NCBI GenBank assembly: GCA_025618425.1
Contig: CM046832.1
Location: 19,769,917-19,833,916 of the forward strand
Length of the DNA: 64,000 nt
Direction of reading: 5' to 3'
Origin: Heliocidaris tuberculata
Lineage: Eukaryota > Echinodermata > Echinoidea > Camarodonta > Echinometridae
Under the pieces are notes generated by a model. That model ran no database searches and was not told the DNA's origin. It worked only from the letters and a program-made list of their open reading frames with translations. Made by a program: the position numbers and the translations under genes. The stretch's first letter is position 1. Each line of letters begins with the position of its first letter. Of this stretch, positions 9,500 to 20,799 are shown piece after piece.

Positions 9500-12400
9500 T
9501 TGTCAGTCATTTGTATGGACACTAACATTCCAAACTGCACAATGAGTAAGACCAAATGAATTGGCCTGATTAATCAATTCCATTCATCAAAACTATACAC
9601 ATCAGTGTTGCACATCAACATCTCTAAACCTAATCACTTGCAACTCGTGGCATCAAACTTTCAGAATCACTCTCGACATCTTCCACTGAAAAAGTGAAAT
9701 TATTCACCAAAATTTACAAGCTAAGACACTAACTTGTAGAAATTACAAAATAAATGTGTTTGTGATTTTCAAACTTTTTTTGGTTTAATATAAAAATGGA
9801 TTTTCAAAACTTTTGTAAATACACATTGTATTCATGTCTTCTCTTTCTTTAAATACATTTTTCTTTCTTTTATTCTTTTCATACATTTCTTCTTCTTCAC
9901 AAAGTGATTTTTTTTAAATGTCAGAATAAATTCTGACCACTGGAAAGGAAAGTGTACATATCATTATTCAATCACAAGGCATCAGAACTGCTCTTGAACA
10001 AGATGATCCCATACACTAAAACTTTGTGCACGATGGGATGACCAGGTTTGGAGTACTGATAATTCAATATTTAAAAAAAAAAAAAAAATCAAATAGATTC
10101 ATATATTATAAGAGCAGATCTGAAGCCTATGTGTCACAAAAGTTTGGTAATGATATGACAACCATGTAAATGTTATTTTCTCTTTGATTTTCTTTTTTCT
10201 TTTTACTTTTTTTTTTGGGGGGGGGGGGGGGTGATGATTGCAATCATTGCATGAACCAATCCCTCTTTCAACTTCATTTTATCCATCCTTCAAATGGGTA
10301 AAAAGGGTATTTCCATATTTGTCTCTCGTCTCTCAATGGGAGAGACGAGAAAGTATGGGAGTAATGTGAAAGCCAAAAAGATGATACATTTAGGAGGAAA
10401 TATATTGAATGATTGTCATATCAGTAAATGTTGAATGCATGGCATAAAATGCTTTGTATTCGGCAAGACTTGAATTCAGAAAGTTGCTTGATTTGTCAAG
10501 GAAAAAAAAAAAAAAAAAGAGGAAATTTCACCCCTTTGAAAAGGGGAGACACTTGGTATCTCTTGCCATGATCCACATGTATCTTGACCAGATTTTGTGT
10601 CTACACATGTATTTTATGCCAAGCATAATGAAAATGCATACAGTTTGAAAAGAGAAACCTGCTTCTAAAACCAATGGAAAATATGATTAATTCAGCCTGT
10701 AAGTGGCATCATTTTTATTGCTGGAAAGGTCCCTGAAGTATGTTAATTTTAAATGCAATTTGTGTTTGAATGAAATACTTCTTTAAAAAAAAATACACAT
10801 TCACTATTTCTCACTTTTGCTGAAATACATTTTCTACAAAATTGTGAAGAGAAAATTGGAGTCTAATTTGAGGAATTAATAAAAAAAAAATGAAATGATG
10901 AAATGTTCTACAGATACTTTTTTTTTCAAATAAGCCCTTCAATGCATTTAACACTTTGATTTAGAAGCAGACTTCTTTATCAAAGACAGATTTAAACATG
11001 AAGAAACTGACAACTCTTGGCTGAAAAAATCTTGGTAGCAGTTACAATGCACAGCTTGAGGTTTATCCTAGCTGTTGGTAGATGATGCAAGAGAATACCA
11101 TCGGTGTTGAGAGGACAGGAGGCAAAGCGATGTGAACCAAGAAAACATCAAGCCCAGACAGCAGATCATGGTGGAAAGCATCGATGTTCAGAGGGAAGTA
11201 AAGAAAGAAAACAAAATTAAAAATTGCAAAAAATATACCACGGAAGGGGAGTAACAGATAACAATTGTATAGAATTAGAGACTAAATAAAATCTTTCTCA
11301 TCTCTCACCAGACAGCTTGGTATATGTGGTCATACGCAATGTATTTAGACGACCTTTTAAAATGTTTTTCTTCTAAAGAGTTTTTTTCTTACGTGTCCCA
11401 ATTGCACCTTGCACAACTACCTCAAAGAAGGGGATGGGGAATTGTCCTTGAGGACAGTTGTCCTATGGGGTGTTTACCAAATGAAGAGTTGATCATGGGA
11501 TTTCAGGGATTGTTTTTGTTCTAGAGAAGTGTTTGTGTCCCAGTGAGTAGTTTCCAGGTTGGGGGAGGGGGTAGCTTTTAGTCTGTCCTAGAATTCTCAT
11601 TCATTATGCAACATTATGTAGCCAGACAACAGACAACCCATCTTCCAGAAGCCTGATTGCAATTAGACAATACCTTGTCACACCTGGCTGAAACGATGAC
11701 TAACTTGGCTATTAAAAAAAAAAATCATTATTTTGTTCCACGTCATTGCCTCATAGTGTAAATGGAGGGTCAATAGACAGGTTTCCCTGATTCTTATGTT
11801 CTTTTCGCAGGCCAACTCTGGTGTCAATTTAAAGGTCAAACTATACTTGATGAACAGATGCAATTCATTCCCCCAAGTCAAAAGAAGAATATGGGGAAAA
11901 AACATAGCTAGACCTACAACGTATGCTTTATCCTCAGGGGAAATATGTCGACACGCCTTCTGAAGATTAATAGTTGAAAAATACAAGGGGAATAAATATA
12001 ACTTAATTTAATTCAGCAATAGCCATTGCCACTGGCAATTTCCAAATCTGTATACATTTAATTTGAACAAAACAAAAAAAAACCAAAAAAACCCCCCAAA
12101 AATGCATTTTTCAACTATAATTCAACAAGATTTCTTACCAATAAAAGAAACTAGTTGACTTGATGCTGCTGCTCTCAATTGTCTCTGTCCAAAATCTGGA
12201 AATAACAAAGTGATTTAAGAGTGTCAGTTTCTGTTTAAATCTGATAACACCAACCGAAACAGTTCAGCACAAAAATCAGATGTCTGTAGTACTCTGTACT
12301 TTAGATTTATGTGCAATCCTATTCTAGTCAGTGTTTTACAAATTATATACATGTATACTGTATGCATAATTTCTATGTGATACTTTCCTCCCAGTTTACA

Positions 12401-13200
12401 ATAAGCAAAGAAAACTATGCATTGCTTAAAGGTACTTTTGCAATAATTTTTCAAAGTCTTCCTTGTTGGGGAAACCAAGCATAAATCAAACATAAATTGT
12501 TGGGTAAAAATAAACAATTTTTAAAAGTTAGACTCAAAATACTGACCAAGTGTAGTCAGAAGAGGAATACAAGTAATTCTGGTAAACCTCCATAATTTGT
12601 ATTCTGTCACTATATACCGACATAGAAAATATGGCACTTTCATCATCTGTTTTCTTTATTACCCATAATACTCACTTTATGTGCTTTTATTGGACCACAT
12701 AAATGCCAAACAGTACCTTTAAGCTTTCATGGCATACAACTAGCAAAAGTTGAATGATTGATATTTTCATAAACCTGTTAGATGACATGTACACAATAAT
12801 TGTCTACAAAATCTCTTCCTGAATACATTTGCTACATAAAATAAATTATTTAATTTACCAAGTACACATTCAATGTGGTGTAGACAAAGACCCTCTGCTC
12901 ATCAAAGGCACCTTATATTTACACTGTACAAATCCTTCTCAGAATCAGCACCTTTGAAATGTATTCAGAGTTGTTTTGTCACTTGTCAATTGCCAAGGTG
13001 CGACTTTTTTGAGTTTTCTGCAGATCTATAAACATTCATCAGAGTATCATACATTTTTTCTCCTCTAAATCCACCATAGTACACAGGGTTTGTCTGCCAT
13101 TGCAGAAATGTGAACATTTCACCATGTCTCACAAAAATGAACATTGCATGATATGCTTCAAAACGACTTTTAAAAGCTGTACTGTACGGCACCTCTTTAA
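9500..13200. other. Intergenic stretch, no gene recognised
   Basis: AT-rich sequence with short homopolymer runs (A run near 10074-10088, G run near 10217-10231, A run near 10502-10517). The open frames here, the longest 102 codons at 11678-11986 (-), show no recognisable family and no splice-supported continuation. The right part, below 13315, is probably the 3'UTR of the minus-strand CREBZF homologue; an AATAAA on that strand lies at 12686-12691 and another at 12655-12660. Confidence 0.5.
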
Positions 13201-13314
13201 AAAATTATATAAATATGACCTCATGCAAGATGTTATCAAGTGAGTTACTTGTCAATTGTCAGCAATCTGAATTTTACATTCCTTACTCGACTTTTTTTGT
13301 TCACATAGAAAATT

Positions 13315-14379
13315 TCAAGAACTGAATGAAGCCTGTGCCTTCATTGAACATTTTGAACACCATTCAATGGATGCATCTGTACCATTAACATGTAGACATA
13401 CACCGCCACTCATGCTATGAACTCCAACTACTTGATCCTGAGAGGAAACTCCTACTGATGAACTCAGCTTCAATTTTGGTTTAGGATTCAAGCTTTGGAG
13501 GACTGTAGCTAGAGAACTTTGATTGAACAGCACACTCTTATAGTATTCCACTTCTTGCTCCAACCCTCTGATAGTCTTTATATGATCTGAATTTTCAGTG
13601 CGGAGACATTGATTTTCCTCTTGCAGCAAGGCTCCATTTCTCTTCAGTTCTTCAAACTCCATTTTCTTTTTTAGTCTGTTTTCCCTAGCAGCTATAGCAT
13701 TTTTCTGATTCCTACTAATAGCGGAATCTTCACATATTTTGACCCTTTTTGCCTCCTCCTCCTTCCCTTGAACAGTCTTTCTTTTTACACCAACTTTAAT
13801 CACATCACTTTTAGCTAAAGGTAAATTGTTCTTATCCTGCCTGACATTCGATGAACCTCTTGCTGCGGTGGGAGTTTGCTCTTGTACTGCTACTGTTGTT
13901 GGAGATGCCTTCTTGGTACTCAGGGTGGCTGTGTAGTCTGTTGCATGTACCGGTCCAACATCATCTCTGGTCTGCTCTACTTGCGTGGTAATTTGCCCTC
14001 TGGACTGACCCCCACTTTCACGCTCGAACTGATCAAGTAGCTGTGAATAGCTGGAACTGATCAATACTGTTGGATCAGTTTCTAGCTCTCTCTGCAGGCA
14101 ATATGATGTTGTCTCTGCAACACTGGAGAGGGGTGTTGCTGGCATATCATCAGATGTGCATGAGTAAGCAGATGGGCTTAAGCTACCACACGATTGTTGA
14201 TATGACTTTAGTCCCAGCACTGCCTCATCTTCGACAAAGAAATGGGCGTCGGGTTCCTCAAACAAAGGACCGTCATTTGGAGATGGTGGAAATCCTGACA
14301 TGGGTAGATCGTTTCTAAACGTATCCACACCAACCTCAGTGAAATCAAAGTATGTGTCATCCAGTGATGCCATATTCAT
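13315..14379 (-). CDS. CREBZF: CREBZF/Zhangfei-like bZIP transcription factor
   Basis: A single coding exon of 354 residues. CREBZF (Zhangfei, SMILE) is an atypical nuclear bZIP protein that binds DNA poorly alone and acts as a co-regulator, for instance of ATF4, Luman/CREB3 and nuclear receptors. Residues about 1-200 are low-complexity and acidic/Ser-Thr-rich. A basic region at about 223-241 reads NAIAARENRLKKK, carrying the Asn where most bZIPs have Ser/Cys, exactly as in vertebrate Zhangfei (NAVAARLNRLKKK). A leucine zipper with long ENxxL-type heptads spans about 242-285. Near the C terminus GGVCLHV (about 325-331) and the WCSKCSMKA segment match the family-specific GGVCLHV...FCSACARKA tail. 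The ATG at 14379 is chosen because an in-frame TGA lies just upstream; the next Met is two codons later. Probably a 5'UTR exon lies further right. I see no [DE]HxY HCF-1-binding motif. Confidence 0.93.
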   Translation of the reverse strand: MNMASLDDTYFDFTEVGVDTFRNDLPMSGFPPSPNDGPLFEEPDAHFFVEDEAVLGLKSYQQSCGSLSPSAYSCTSDDMPATPLSSVAETTSYCLQRELETDPTVLISSSYSQLLDQFERESGGQSRGQITTQVEQTRDDVGPVHATDYTATLSTKKASPTTVAVQEQTPTAARGSSNVRQDKNNLPLAKSDVIKVGVKRKTVQGKEEEAKRVKICEDSAISRNQKNAIAARENRLKKKMEFEELKRNGALLQEENQCLRTENSDHIKTIRGLEQEVEYYKSVLFNQSSLATVLQSLNPKPKLKLSSSVGVSSQDQVVGVHSMSGGVCLHVNGTDASIEWCSKCSMKAQASFSS

Positions 14380-14399
14380 GGTCAATGTTTGGTTGACTA

Positions 14400-15850
14400 T
14401 CTGTTGAGTTCAACTGAAAAATGTCCTGATGGACTGCCTCCTGCAAGTTTGCAAGATATGGCCTCCGTAGTTTCCAATGCTCCACTTGAATGATGATTTG
14501 CTGATGTTGTACTTGAAGTACTAGCTGACCTAGTTAACTTTATCTGTAGGTTTTGATATCCAAGTGTTGGAGAAAGCAGTCCAATATGTTAACAAATTGA
14601 AAACAATGATATTCACAAAGATTTCATGAACTCATGAGCACATAAACAGTCTACAGTCATGGCAGTACTTTGTAAGTTACTGGTGTAGGAAATCAAAGTT
14701 AAATTCTGAACAGTCTCGCATCCAAATTTTTTCAGACAAGGTTATGCTTAAGCCAGGTCTTGGAAATTCAAGCAGTCAGTGATCTTTAACTTAAGTTAAC
14801 ACAATTTACATGCCATGACATGCAAAACTTTCTTAGACTAGGACCCCAAACTGGCCAAAGTTTTTTTTTTTTTTTTTTTATATGTAAACTGGCCAAAGTT
14901 ACAAATTCAATGACTAAATCTAAACTTCGTGCTAACAATTTTTTAAAAAATCAGATCACAACACAAGGCACAAAAATAGCAAGTTAGACTTAAGTTCTAA
15001 TTTCTATTCTTAAAAATAAAATTCTTTCCTAGTCTAGATCTAGGTCTAGATATAAATATTTTTCTTACTACCTGAACACCTCAATAAAAACTGAATCACC
15101 ATCGACTACTACAGTTCTAAGTAACGCTAACTTTTGTAATTTTTTAAGTCGAGCTCAATCTCCACTAAGTATAGATTTACAACAGATCCAACGACAAACG
15201 TCAGACATGTTTACTGTAGACGTGTTAGACATTCACTGCAGAGTGCAGTGTCGGACAGTCACAAGACAAAGTCAAAGACAGTGGACAGCGATAGTCAGTT
15301 TAACTTTAGTTTAGGCTGCGATTTATTGTAGATCTTAAGAAAGTTTGATGAATGGCAGGATTGCTATGAATGTTGCGGAATATTTTCTTAAACTCAATTT
15401 TTAAAAATGTAATGCTTTTCAAATAAACTCACCAGCATTTCCACTATCATCAGTATCAGACAGAACATCATAAAAGTGTCCTACTCCACGTAGGTGTGTT
15501 TTGAGAATAGCGATAAGGGCGGCGCTCGCTACTACTAGTAGTATGCTATAATCCGATCACGAGACATGGTAGCTGGCAAAATTGTTTGGTTGTGATTGGT
15601 TATCTGAGATCAGGTGGTTTCGATATATATTTCTTATTGGTCACTATTAATAGATTATTGCATCATTGCTATACCTTCCAGCTGATACCGGTTTATGTAG
15701 CATACGTTGCTACTACGTTGCAATATTCTCAGATCCCCCCCCCCCCCCGATTCCTCTCCCTCTATGTCCCTCTCTCTCTCCCCCCCTCTCTCTCTCTCTT
15801 TCTCTCTCTCTCCCTTCATCTCCCTTTCTGGATGTTCTCTGCCCGTCCCG
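14400..15850. other. 5' flank and probable promoter of the CREBZF homologue
   Basis: No second coding region is visible. The first 150 bases above the ATG hold in-frame stops, so this is 5'UTR, intron or promoter. It contains a T run (14861-14879) and, at 15150-15550, denser non-repetitive sequence with CpG-containing words (GGGCGGCGCTCGC near 15519) that is the best place for a transcription start, but I cannot fix a start. A C run at 15735-15749 is followed by a (CT)n microsatellite to about 15813. Confidence 0.45.
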
Positions 15851-15879
15851 AAATACTGTAGTCACCCCGGGGAGATGGG

Positions 15880-16735
15880 GGCGGTCGCCCCCCCCCCAAA
15901 AAAAAAAAAGGAGAAAAGGAAAAAGCGGGGGAAGTGATAGAAAAAAGCCTAAACTGTAAAAAGGTGCTATCTTTCGCTCAAAATTTGCTAAAACGTCAGT
16001 TTCGTCTTCGTGCTCCCGGGAAGGGGGGAAACACCCTCCCTGCGACCACTTAGTCTGCAAGCACAGACCCTAATTTGACACTTTATCAGAAAATCATTGT
16101 GTCTTGAGAGAAGCCTAATTCAGCTACCTTCTGGCGTAAATATTCACAACTGAATGGCATGCGCCGTTAAAACCAATCCACAACAACATGGTCGTGTCAG
16201 GAGCAGCTATAGTACATGGCCTATGGTAGTCTCACAGTGCAGACACTCTTTTACGACTGACCAGGGTTTGTGCCTGAAAACTAGCGACCACCCGAGTTAC
16301 ATACAGTGCAGTATTTCGTCCAATATTAATTAATTGAAAAGCAGTCAGGGCGTCGAACTATTTTTCCGCCTAGAAAAAGGTGCTACGAGCCGTTATCTAG
16401 CCGTAGTTCTCTCGAATTTGCTAAAACGTCAAGTGTTTTCACGCTTCGCGAGGGAAGGGGAACCCCCCCCCCCCCCCTGCTACCGACCCTGTTACATTGC
16501 GTCCAGATAATTGAAAAGCAGTCAGGGCGTCGAACTAAAAAGTTCCGCCTAAAACAAAAGGTGCTCCGTTATGTTTCTCTCAAATTTGCTCAAACGTCAT
16601 GAGCTTTCGCGCTTCGCAAAGGAGGGGAAAACTCCCCCTCCCTGCACCCTCCCCCCCCCCCGGAGCACCCATGGCGTGCTCACAAAAGCTCCCCTAAAAC
16701 TAAATCCTAGCTACGCGGTTACACCATTTTAAATA
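15880..16735. mobile_element. Diverged copy of the hAT-like element at 53048-53693
   Basis: Three internal subrepeats share the phrase GTGCT(A)..CTTTCTCTCAAATTTGCT..AACGTC..TTTCGCGCTTCG..GGGGAAA..CCCTCCCTGC, at about 15960-16050, 16380-16480 and 16555-16650. The first is separated by unrelated sequence (16060-16330). The same subrepeats are found at 53200-53310 and 53385-53500 in a complete element with target duplication. The right edge (CTAAATCCTAGCTACGCGGTT) matches the corresponding region near 53540-53565. I could not find clean ends here. Confidence 0.6.
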
Positions 16736-16903
16736 CAATGTTGTATGAGATTTGACTCCTTAAAGTTACTTAGTAGACCATTCATGTCATTCACAAACGG
16801 CTTGTCAGAGCCCACCCCCCCCCCCCCCCAGGGCCTCCAAATCGAGTCGATTTCAACCCATTTCAACATATGCGCCAAACTTTGAAGGTGTATTACTTAG
16901 GTG

Positions 16904-17084
16904 CAGTGGCATCTGGACTGGCGAAATTTTTTTTTTTGTCGCCACCCCCTCCCCCACTGAGGGACTTTTGGAGGGCTGGCGAGACCAGAAAAATACGGAT
17001 CTCCCTCCAAGCAGTTTCCAAAAGTTGGCAATCCTGCATTTTGTGTGCCCCCCCCCCCTATACAAAATCCTGGATCCCCCTCTG
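16904..17084 (-). mobile_element. hAT-like MITE with perfect 8 bp target duplication
   Basis: The element runs from CAGTGGCATCTGGACTGG to AAAATCCTGGATCCCCCTCTG, the reverse of the family ends seen at 36795-37136 and 53048-53693. It is flanked by CTTAGGTG at 16896-16903 and again at 17085-17092, a perfect 8 bp duplication as made by hAT transposases. It interrupts a copy of the 16.7-20 kb repeat and is therefore younger than that copy. It is 181 bp long with no coding capacity. Confidence 0.88.
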
Positions 17085-19115
17085 CTTAGGTGTATCACTT
17101 AGGTGTATACCAAAACATTACCAAAATACAAAATCTGAGAAAATTTTCCGTTGTTAGTTTGCCCCTAAAAATTGGGGCAAATTTTCCCTTAAGGCCCATA
17201 TGGACCAAATTTCGTCAGAAGGAATACGTCCTTGAAAAACCAAACTTTGCTGCCCCCCAAATAATGCTGTGGATGTAGAAAAAAACTACAACCCTAATAG
17301 TAGGCCAGGAGCCTGTCCCGAAATCGTCACCCCATTTTTATCCATAATATTTGACCCCTTAAAGTTGCTTAGACCATATAAGTCATTGACAAAAAGGATG
17401 ACAGCCTGACCATAGCCGCCGGGTTTAGCCCCCAGAGCCCCCCAAAGAGACCCCAAAATCGGATCGATTTCACCCCATCTCTCACATGCACCAAACTTTG
17501 TCAGTAGGAAGTAGTTTGTCTGGACATTATAAAACACAAAAAACTGACACAAAAAGTTTCCGTCGGGATGCCGTGTCAGACGGCCCCTAAAAATTGCGGT
17601 AAATTTTTCCCTTTGAAGCCCAGGGACCAAATTTTGTCAGGAGGAAGAGCTATGGATGTACATTCCAAAAATATAAAAACTAACAATTGTCCATGGGGAA
17701 GGGGGTATCAGACCCCAGGAAATGAAAATCCCAAAGTGCCCTTTGACAACGCTTTGCTCCCCCTAAAAAAAAAAAATGCTCTGTACGTAAAGAAAAACCC
17801 TTTTTTACCTTCTGACTATGATAACTCAAAAGTATTTTATTCAATTCAATTCAATTTTCTTGAGGTTCAATTTGGTGTCAATTGGTCATTAATTTTCATT
17901 AATAAGTTATTAAATTGTGAAAAATGTACTGCTTTCTCAAAAGTAGCCAAAAAAATATTGTCAGGATTATGAAAAACACCCATTGACCATTTGACAAGGC
18001 ATAATAGAGAAGCTTGCTTGGTATCTCTGCAATTAACATTATGAATACTACATTCAGTCTGGCCGTCACATACTACAGATACATGAAAAGCTCTTCTATT
18101 ATGCCTTGTCAAACAGGTGAAGATGGACAATGGGTGTGTTTACATAATCCTGACAATATTTTTGGGCTGCTTTTGAGAAAGCAATACATTTTTCACAATT
18201 TAATAACTTATTAATCGAAAGACCAATTAGCACCAAATCACCTCAAGAAGATTATTATACTCAAAATTATGTTATGAAAATGTAAACTGAATTGAATAAA
18301 TCACTTTTAAATTATCATAGTTCGAAGGTAAGAAAATGGTTTTTCTTTACATACAGAGCATTTGGAGGGGCAAAGCGTACTCCAAAAGCACTTTGGGATT
18401 TTCATTTCAGGGGGTCTGACACCCCCTGCCCGATGGACAATTTTGTCAGTTTTTACATTTTTGGAATGTACATCCATAGCTCTTCCTTTTGACAAAATTT
18501 GGTCCCTGGGCTTCAAAGGGAAAAATTTACCGCAATTTTTAGGGCCGTCTGACACCCCATCCCGACGGAAATTTTTGTCAGTTTTTTTTTTTTGTGTGTG
18601 TTGTAATGTCCAGTCATACTACTTCCTACTGACAAAGTTTGGTGCATGGGGGAGATGGAGGTGAAATCGACACGACTTTGGGGTCTGTTTTGGGGGCTTT
18701 GGAGGCTATATCCGGCGGCTACGGTCAGGCTGACAACTTGAACCTGTTTGTCAATGACTTAGATGGTCTAAGTAACCTTATACGGGGTCAAATCTTATGG
18801 GTAAAATGGGGTGACTATTTCGGGACAGGCTCCCGGACTATAGTGTCTTATTCACTTAATAAGTCAAATTTACATAGTACAATCTTGAGTATGGCGACTT
18901 TTTAGGGGTGCAATTTGGTGTCAAACGACCATTTTAATAATCTGTTGTTAAATTGTGAAAATTGTATTGCTTTCTCAAAAGTAATCAAATGATATTGTTG
19001 TCAGGATTATGTAACACACCCATTTTCCATCTGCGCCTGTTTGACAAAGCATAATAGGGAGCTTAATTGCAAGGTATTTGTGTAGATTTCATCATGGCAG
19101 ACACATAGCCCAGAT

Positions 19116-19486
19116 AATAGACCTGGGGCCCGTTGCACAAAACTTGCGTTTGAACGCAACTCAGGAAAATCAAACGCAACTTTATTTTCAGACAATCAGA
19201 AGTGCGCATTTAGGACTTGCGTTTGATTTTTAGGAGTGCCAATTAAACGCAAGTTTTGTGCAACGGGCCCCTGTTCACAAAGTTATTCAAATTTATGGAT
19301 GTTTCTTTCCTTGGGACCTAGTAACGAGGTATTCCATTAATGAATGAACTACAATACTTGGAATTCAGTCTATAACATTGCTTGTTGCTATGTCTGACAA
19401 GCCTCTGACAAGCTTTCAAGTTGTCAAGAACAACCTTTGTTTAAAAGTATGCATAATATTTGACTATGTTTATGAACAGGTCTATT
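19116..19486 (-). mobile_element. AATAGACCTG-ended MITE, copy 1, carrying a nested insertion
   Basis: The element begins AATAGACCTG and ends CAGGTCTATT and is the reverse complement of the copies at 28002-28237 and 61965-62200. Its left tip is split by another MITE (19126-19270). Without the insert and its duplication it is about 223 bp, like its relatives. Confidence 0.85.
19126..19270. mobile_element. 145 bp MITE nested in another MITE, 3 bp duplication CTG
   Basis: Inverted ends GGGCCCGTTGCACAAAACTT and AAGTTTTGTGCAACGGGCCC delimit the insert. The host motif AATAGACCTGTTCACAAA is broken after CTG (19123-19125), and CTG is repeated at 19271-19273. The intact host copy at 28002 shows the empty site. 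A 3 bp duplication is compatible with PIF/Harbinger- or CACTA-type transposition; the superfamily is not decided. Confidence 0.88.
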
Positions 19487-20174
19487 AGCAATTAAGCTCC
19501 TCTAGTCTTGTAAAACAGGTGCAGATGGACAATGAGTGTGTTTACATAATCCTGACAATATCATTTGACTACTTTTGAGAAAGCAATACAATTTTCACAT
19601 TTTAATAACTTATTATTAAAATGATCATTTGACACCAAATTGCACCCCAGGAAAGTGACAATACTCAAGGTTGTACTATGTAAATTTGACCTGAATTGAA
19701 TGAGACACTTCATTATTTATTAAGGTTATAACGTCAGCCGGAAAATGTTTTTCCTCTACATCCAGAACATTTTGGGCAGCAAATTAACCTTGATTTAGGG
19801 GCACTTTGGTGGGTGTTTTTCAGGGGCGTGTAACACCCCATTCCCGATGGATTTTTTTGGGGTCAGTTTTTATATTTTTGTAATGTACACCCATCCCTCA
19901 TCCTTCTGACAAAGTTTGGAGCATAATAGATGGGCCCTTGAAATCGACCCGACTTGGGGGCTCTGGGGCCAAATCTGGCGGCTTCGTTTGGGGTGACAAG
20001 CTTTTTGTGAATGACATAGATTGTCTAAGGGGTAAAATCTCATAGGCTCGGCCTATGAGATAATGCTGATCGATCAATCTCTACCAGCTCTGCCCTCATG
20101 CCTATAGAGATCCTAATATAGGATCTCTATGCTGTCATCAGAGCTATATACATACAGAGAGTCGAGACACAGGG

Positions 20175-20756
20175 GCCGGAATTCACAAAGGTGGTAATGG
20201 ATTTTGGTTTATGCAGGTTTTGTGGTATAAGTGCGCTTGATTTCGTGCCTATTATAGAAAGATCCAATAATGAACGCGCGTGATTGGCAAAGGGCGCAAA
20301 ATTCACGCTAGTTGCCATGGTTTAGACCATAGGTTTAGACCATGGTTCATGTAAATTTACGCACAGTTTATTTCAATTAATTTACATAAACCATGGTCTA
20401 AACCATGGCAACTAGCGTGAAATTTGCGCCCTTTGCCAATGCACGCGTTCATTAATTATTGGATCTTTCTAAGTGTACGCGCGAAATCAAGCGCACTTAT
20501 ACCACAAAATCTGCATAAACCATGGTCTAAGGGGGTGTTGCAATTAAGAAAATTATTTGCAATATCGATTGCAAACATCAATCGCAAATTTGCAATTGAT
20601 AGATCAAATTTAATCACTTTCTGTTGCAAGAAGCAGACCAGCAATTGATTGCAAGACTTATGATTGATTTTGGGACCTAAAATTGACTTGCAATTGATTG
20701 CAAGTTAGAGTCTTGCAACTCCCCCTAAATCTATTACCACCTTTGTGAATTCCGGT
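20175..20756. mobile_element. Fold-back element with GGAATTCACAAAGG ends
   Basis: Left arm starts CCGGAATTCACAAAGGTGG and the right arm ends CCACCTTTGTGAATTCCGG. Inner arms share TGGCAACTAGCGTGAA and its complement, and ACCATGGTCTAAACCATGG near the centre (about 20350). The right arm is interrupted at 20531-20725. Non-coding. Confidence 0.85.
20531..20725. mobile_element. 195 bp MITE nested in a fold-back element, duplication TAA
   Basis: The insert begins GGGGGTGTTGCAATTAAG and ends CTTGCAACTCCCCC. TAA occurs at 20528-20530 and again at 20726-20728. The left arm of the host, read in reverse complement, gives the uninterrupted site, so both the insertion and the duplication can be seen directly. 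TAA fits the TWA target of PIF/Harbinger elements. The interior holds several GCAATTGAT/ATCGCAAAT-type repeats. Confidence 0.88.
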
Positions 20757-20799
20757 CATGAAGTCGCTTCTGATTGGTCATTCATTTCATGGAGCTTCA

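Larger units (their letters stand above)
16730..20050. repeat. Cluster of alternating inverted copies of one repeat
   Basis: One block recurs in both orientations. 17311 (GCCTGTCCCGAAATCGTCAC) mirrors the segment ending at 18830; similarity continues to a centre at about 18056, where AGGCATAATAGAGAAGCT (near 17998) faces AGCTCTTCTATTATGCCT. That makes a palindrome of about 1.5 kb. A further half copy at 18850-19070 faces 19490-20045, and another partial copy lies at 16730-17250. Shared words include CCTAAAAATTG..GGTAAATTTTTCCC and GACAAAGTTTGGTGCA-like forms. Open frames of up to 134 codons here repeat with the unit and show no conserved protein. Confidence 0.75.

Noticed and set aside
15666..16060. 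Frames of 76-115 codons rich in Pro/Leu/Ser or Arg/Glu/Gly
   Set aside because: Produced by C runs and a (CT)n microsatellite, and by the start of a hAT-like element.
17568..17972. 134-codon frame
   Set aside because: It follows the repeat unit of the 16.7-20 kb cluster; mirrored copies are broken and no protein family is seen.
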